Under the pieces are notes generated by a model that ran no database searches, had not been told where the DNA came from, and saw only the letters and a list, made by a program, of their open reading frames with translations. From Lachnospiraceae bacterium (GTDB taxonomy: Bacteria > Bacillota > Clostridia > Lachnospirales > Lachnospiraceae), in the NCBI GenBank assembly GCA_017548765.1, contig JAFYZH010000021.1, positions 1-64,000 of the forward strand: 64,000 nucleotides of DNA, given 5' to 3'. The translations under genes and the position numbers were made by a program. This document shows positions 61,312-64,000 of this stretch, piece by piece; positions within the stretch are counted from its first letter, which is position 1; each line of letters starts with the position of its first letter.

Positions 61312-62154
61312 ATGCCGGATATATTTATGCGGTTTCCCGGCGGCCGGGAGCGGTGCCTGACACTTAGTTATGATGACGGAGTGGTAAATGACTTCCGCCT
61401 CGGCGAGTTGCTTCAGAGGAAGGGGCTTCGGTGCACCTTTAACCTCAACAGCGGCATGTGGGGCGACCGGGACTATGACGACTACACGAGTACACACCGG
61501 CGTATGCGACCGGAGCAGGCGCGGGAGTTCTACCGCGGCGGATGGATGGAAGTCGCGGCACATTCCGTGACGCATCCGCACTTGGAGAGCTTACCTGCGG
61601 CAACTTGCACCGCGGAGATCCTGAAGGACCGCGCGGCTCTGGAAGAAATGTTCGGCGGCCCGGTGAGAGGCTTTGCCTATCCGTACGGAACGTGGAACGA
61701 CAACGTGATCGCATCGCTTAAGGCATGTGGGATCCGCTATGCACGGACCGTGTGGTCATCGCATGATTTCTCGATCCCGAAGGACTGGCTGGTGTTGCGG
61801 CCTACGTGTCACCACGAAGATCCGGAACTGCCTCGCCTCATCGAGGAGTTCTTCAAAAACGACCCACGAAAAAAAGGCCCCAAGTTGTTTTACCTTTGGG
61901 GACACAGTTACGAGTTCGATTTTCATGATAATTGGGAGATCATAGAGACATTTGCCGACCGCATGGCCGGCCATGACGATGTGTGGTACGCGACGAATAT
62001 CGAGGTGTACGACTACGTAAAGGCATACGAAAGCCTCGAATTCGACCTCGCATTGACCACGGTCATGAACCCTTCCGCGAAGCAGATCTGGTTCACGTTG
62101 GATGGGAAGATGTATAACGTGGCTCCCGGAGAAACCCTAAAATTGTGCCCATAG
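61312..62154 (+). CDS. Polysaccharide deacetylase (NodB-like)
   Basis: A 280-residue carbohydrate esterase 4-type protein: LSYDDGVVNDF carries the catalytic and metal Asp, HSVTHPHLESL the metal His pair, and GFAYPYGTWND the third block. A C-terminal part of about 50 residues is strand-rich. No signal peptide or membrane segment is seen, so it may act on a cytoplasmic sugar or be exported by another route. The start at 61312 has GGGGGG 7 bases before. Confidence 0.88.
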   Translation: MPDIFMRFPGGRERCLTLSYDDGVVNDFRLGELLQRKGLRCTFNLNSGMWGDRDYDDYTSTHRRMRPEQAREFYRGGWMEVAAHSVTHPHLESLPAATCTAEILKDRAALEEMFGGPVRGFAYPYGTWNDNVIASLKACGIRYARTVWSSHDFSIPKDWLVLRPTCHHEDPELPRLIEEFFKNDPRKKGPKLFYLWGHSYEFDFHDNWEIIETFADRMAGHDDVWYATNIEVYDYVKAYESLEFDLALTTVMNPSAKQIWFTLDGKMYNVAPGETLKLCP

Positions 62155-62201
62155 GGCAGGTTCGCTTTTACAACTGGTTATATACAGGGAGGAAGATGCC
62201 T

Positions 62202-62558
62202 ATGATGGAGGCGATCGTGGAATTGATCGTGAGCATAGAGATCATGGTGGTGTGGTTGCTTGCGTTTCGCTATCCGCTGAATAAAACCAACGTCCTCACG
62301 GTGGTAATTATTCAGTCGATTGCCTATATCCCGATGATCGTGGAAGAATCGAGAACTCATACTGGCTTATTAGACGCCGTCGGGGGGGCCCTCTTCGCCT
62401 TCTTTATCACAATGTTTCTGAGTGTTATAGTCGGAGAGTTTTTCTACGCGGGTATTCTTCGGGATAAAGAGCACAATTTGCACGTGTTAAAAAGTATTGC
62501 CTACACCTGGGTGGGCAATGCAACATGGGTACTGATCTTTATGTTAGGCGCGCTTTAG
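62202..62558 (+). CDS. Hypothetical four-helix membrane protein
   Basis: A 118-residue protein with four hydrophobic segments (VELIVSIEIMVVWLLAF, VLTVVIIQSIAYIPMIV, AVGGALFAFFITMFLSVIV, YTWVGNATWVLIFMLGAL). No family recognised. The ATG at 62202 lies 9 bases after GGGAGG; ATG at 62196 is an alternative. Confidence 0.65.
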   Translation: MMEAIVELIVSIEIMVVWLLAFRYPLNKTNVLTVVIIQSIAYIPMIVEESRTHTGLLDAVGGALFAFFITMFLSVIVGEFFYAGILRDKEHNLHVLKSIAYTWVGNATWVLIFMLGAL

Positions 62559-62562
62559 AGCC

Positions 62563-62580
62563 GGATCTCCCGGGAGATCC
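62563..62580. terminator. Perfect 18-bp palindrome between convergent genes
   Basis: GGATCTCCC followed by its complement lies between the stops at 62558 and 62585. A bidirectional terminator is possible, but no T-run follows on either side. Confidence 0.4.
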
Positions 62581-62584
62581 CGAA

Positions 62585-63067
62585 TCAGAACCGCGGAGGT
62601 ATCACCCACAGGGACAATGATTCTGCAGGATAGACGAGGGGCCGTACGGCCGCCGCGATGTCGAAGACAAAGCGGTTGGTGTCGACGGCCTTTTCGCCGC
62701 AGTCGATCACCTCGACGTGGTCGGCGACATAGCGCACAAAACGGCGGACCGGATTTTGCGCGGAGAGACGAAGATAGGCCAGATCATGGTCCAGGAAGCG
62801 GCCGCCCAGATAGGCGGTCATGTGGATCATGAGTTCGAGCGCCAGCGAGTGATCGCTGATCCGAAGCTCCTCGTGAAAGTGGTCCGCGTATTTTTTCTTG
62901 ATGTAGCGCGCGATCTCGAGGGCGGGCAGCATATGGCCTTTCCGCGTGCCTGTGACGCCGCGGCGCAGATGTTCCAAAAGCGCACGGTCCGCACGAACAT
63001 GGACCGCCTGCCGGCAATAGTAGATATGGATCTTATCATCGAAGGGTGTATTTGCGAAAAAAGCCAT
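62585..63067 (-). CDS. Hypothetical protein
   Basis: A 160-residue protein beginning MAFFANTPFDDKIHIYY. It has a helix-rich middle (YIKKKYADHFHEELRISDHSL) and a strand-rich tail (VSA-type residues absent; RFVRYVADHVEVIDCGEKAVDTNRF). No known domain or signal. GGGAGAA precedes the ATG at 63067. Confidence 0.65.
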   Translation of the reverse strand: MAFFANTPFDDKIHIYYCRQAVHVRADRALLEHLRRGVTGTRKGHMLPALEIARYIKKKYADHFHEELRISDHSLALELMIHMTAYLGGRFLDHDLAYLRLSAQNPVRRFVRYVADHVEVIDCGEKAVDTNRFVFDIAAAVRPLVYPAESLSLWVIPPRF

Positions 63068-63180
63068 GATATTTCTCCCGAAAACAGGCCGACCCGGTCG
63101 GCCGCAAACTAAAGGTATTTTATCGCAAAAGAGCGAAATATGCAAGTGAGAGAGAAACGGAATGGATCGCAGAAAGTGAG

Positions 63181-63280
63181 CGAAACAGCGGGCCGATCAA
63201 CGAAAAAACTAACGAAAACGGCCGAAACGGGCGAAAATAACGAAAAAAGTGCCCAAATCGACGACGCTTACAAAAAAAAG
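63181..63280 (+). promoter_or_regulatory. Phased A-tracts upstream of the zinc-ribbon gene
   Basis: CGAAA units start at 63181, 63201, 63213, 63223, 63232 and 63241, followed by an A8 run near 63272-63279. Spacing of about 9-12 bases suggests intrinsically bent DNA. A TATAAT -10 lies at 63306-63311; its -35 is weak. Confidence 0.5.
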
Positions 63281-63305
63281 TATGGAAATCCACGGCGGTT
63301 TATTG

Positions 63306-63311
63306 TATAAT
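63306..63311 (+). promoter_or_regulatory. -10 box of the zinc-ribbon gene
   Basis: A perfect TATAAT lies 33 bases before the ATG. No good -35 is seen at 16-18 bases. Confidence 0.5.
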
Positions 63312-63343
63312 TAAGCAAATATAGCCTGAAGGAGGAAACGAAT

Positions 63344-64000
63344 ATGGCTAATTGTAATGTATGCGGTACATTTGTTCAGGAGGGAGTTACGACTTGTCCG
63401 AACTGCGGATCTCCGATCGCCGGCGCTGTAGCTGCTCAGGCTGCACAGGCGGTAGATACAGCTGCTCAGACTGTTGATCAGACGGCTACTCAGGCTGCAC
63501 AGACCGTTGAAGGTGCCGTTAATACTACTGCGGCACAGGCTGCACCTGCTGCATCGTCCGCACCTGCATTTATCGGCTCTATGGGAGCTGTCAGCGGAAG
63601 CATGGATGCTAAGAACGGCAAAAAGCTCGATGCGATCGCTGCCGGTCTGGACGGTAAGGATTATACCGCGAACTACACTGCGAAGGATAAGGAAGACAAC
63701 AAGCTTTTCGCTATCCTTGCTTATTTCGGCATTCTCTGCCTGATCCCGCTTTTCGCGGCAAAGGAATCTCCCTATGCGAAGTTCCATACAAATCAGGGAC
63801 TTCTGTTGCTGATCATCGAAGCCAGCCTGGGTGTTTGCTCTATCGTTTTCAGCTTTATCCCGTTTGTTAAGTCGTTGATCGCTCCGATCCTGCTCTCTTG
63901 CCTGCTGATTTTCAGCGCTACGATGTTCATTTATGGACTTCTGAACGCTTGTCAGGATCGTGCGAAAGAGCTTCCGGGTATCGGCGGCATCCGCATTATT
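63344..64000 (+). CDS. Zinc-ribbon membrane protein, cut by the window end
   Basis: At least 219 residues, open to the last base. MANCNVCGTFVQEGVTTCPNCGS is a C-x2-C ... C-x2-C zinc ribbon. An Ala/Gln/Thr-rich linker follows (AAQTVDQTATQAAQTVEG), then after a charged stretch a membrane part (LFAILAYFGILCLIPLFAAK, LLLLIIEASLGVCSIVFSFI, LIAPILLSCLLIFSAT) of DUF4870-like character. AAGGAGG precedes the ATG. Function unknown; zinc-ribbon DUF4870-like proteins are common in Clostridia. Confidence 0.85.
   Translation, partial: MANCNVCGTFVQEGVTTCPNCGSPIAGAVAAQAAQAVDTAAQTVDQTATQAAQTVEGAVNTTAAQAAPAASSAPAFIGSMGAVSGSMDAKNGKKLDAIAAGLDGKDYTANYTAKDKEDNKLFAILAYFGILCLIPLFAAKESPYAKFHTNQGLLLLIIEASLGVCSIVFSFIPFVKSLIAPILLSCLLIFSATMFIYGLLNACQDRAKELPGIGGIRII

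Noticed and set aside
1..64000. tRNA, rRNA, insertion sequences, prophage or CRISPR
   Set aside because: No cloverleaf-like sequence, transposase, integrase, phage or Cas-type protein was recognised on either strand.

Overview
The window looks like a chromosomal segment of an anaerobic, Gram-positive Clostridia bacterium, most likely a Lachnospiraceae-like gut or rumen plant-fibre degrader. This is inferred, since no rRNA gene is present. The supporting traits are a SUF-only iron-sulfur operon of the sufCBDSU type, a type III glutamine synthetase, a class B sortase, Gram-positive lipoprotein signals, AGGAGG-type ribosome sites, a Tad pilus locus of the Clostridia type (DUF5702, TadE-like, DUF6382-FHA, no secretin), and secreted carbohydrate-active proteins. 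Base composition is moderately GC-rich, with a few AT-richer islands such as the brnT region.

Layout. 1-5.2 kb (minus): a DUF4236 protein, then two abutting lipoprotein genes, a CBM9-glucuronoyl esterase (CE15) protein and a CotH-family kinase-like protein. 5.3-10.6 kb (minus): sufC-sufB-sufD-sufS-sufU with a main promoter and a second promoter/hairpin in front of sufS. 10.6-14.1 kb (plus): an aconitase-family hydratase and a class I DAHP synthase. 14.1-22.2 kb: two paralogous small lipoproteins separated by a stranded piece of an Ig-like repeat, then two large secreted proteins that each carry four Ig-like repeats followed by a different module (a pectate-lyase-like beta-helix; DUF4838). 22.4-32.6 kb: a Tad/Flp pilus operon. 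32.7-33.1 kb: a BrnT toxin with a short antitoxin. 33.2-37.9 kb: rhomboid protease, Gfo/Idh/MocA oxidoreductase, HIT protein, murG with a TSCPD protein on the minus strand, and a CmpB-like membrane protein. 38.0-44.2 kb: cardiolipin synthase, a four-hairpin intergenic array, alpha/beta hydrolase, a membrane-anchored MurF-type ligase, D-Ala-D-Ala ligase and class B sortase. 44.3-48.9 kb: glutamine synthetase III, HAD phosphatase, RluA-type pseudouridine synthase, XRE-TPR regulator and a small membrane protein. 49.0-55.3 kb: CPA2 antiporter, a NarL-type two-component system and a permease-ATPase-permease ABC cassette with a likely response-regulator operator. 55.7-58.3 kb: a LiaF-like protein with a long acidic tail, a catalytically dead ABC ATPase and an ABC-2-like permease. 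58.3-64 kb: CCA-adding enzyme, uracil permease, polysaccharide deacetylase, two hypothetical genes, and a zinc-ribbon membrane protein cut by the window end.

Themes. Two secreted polysaccharide-acting sets (CE15/CotH and the Ig-repeat pair) suggest attack on glucuronoxylan and pectin-like polymers. The Tad locus would supply surface adhesion. The 38-44 kb and 49-58 kb blocks concern envelope building and envelope-stress sensing. The most unusual signals are the CotH-CE15 pairing, the Ig-repeat remnant, the dead ABC ATPase cassette, several hairpin or dyad arrays, and a strongly over-represented octamer (GGTCAATG or its complement; 26 copies found by eye). No CRISPR array, tRNA, rRNA, IS element or prophage was seen.
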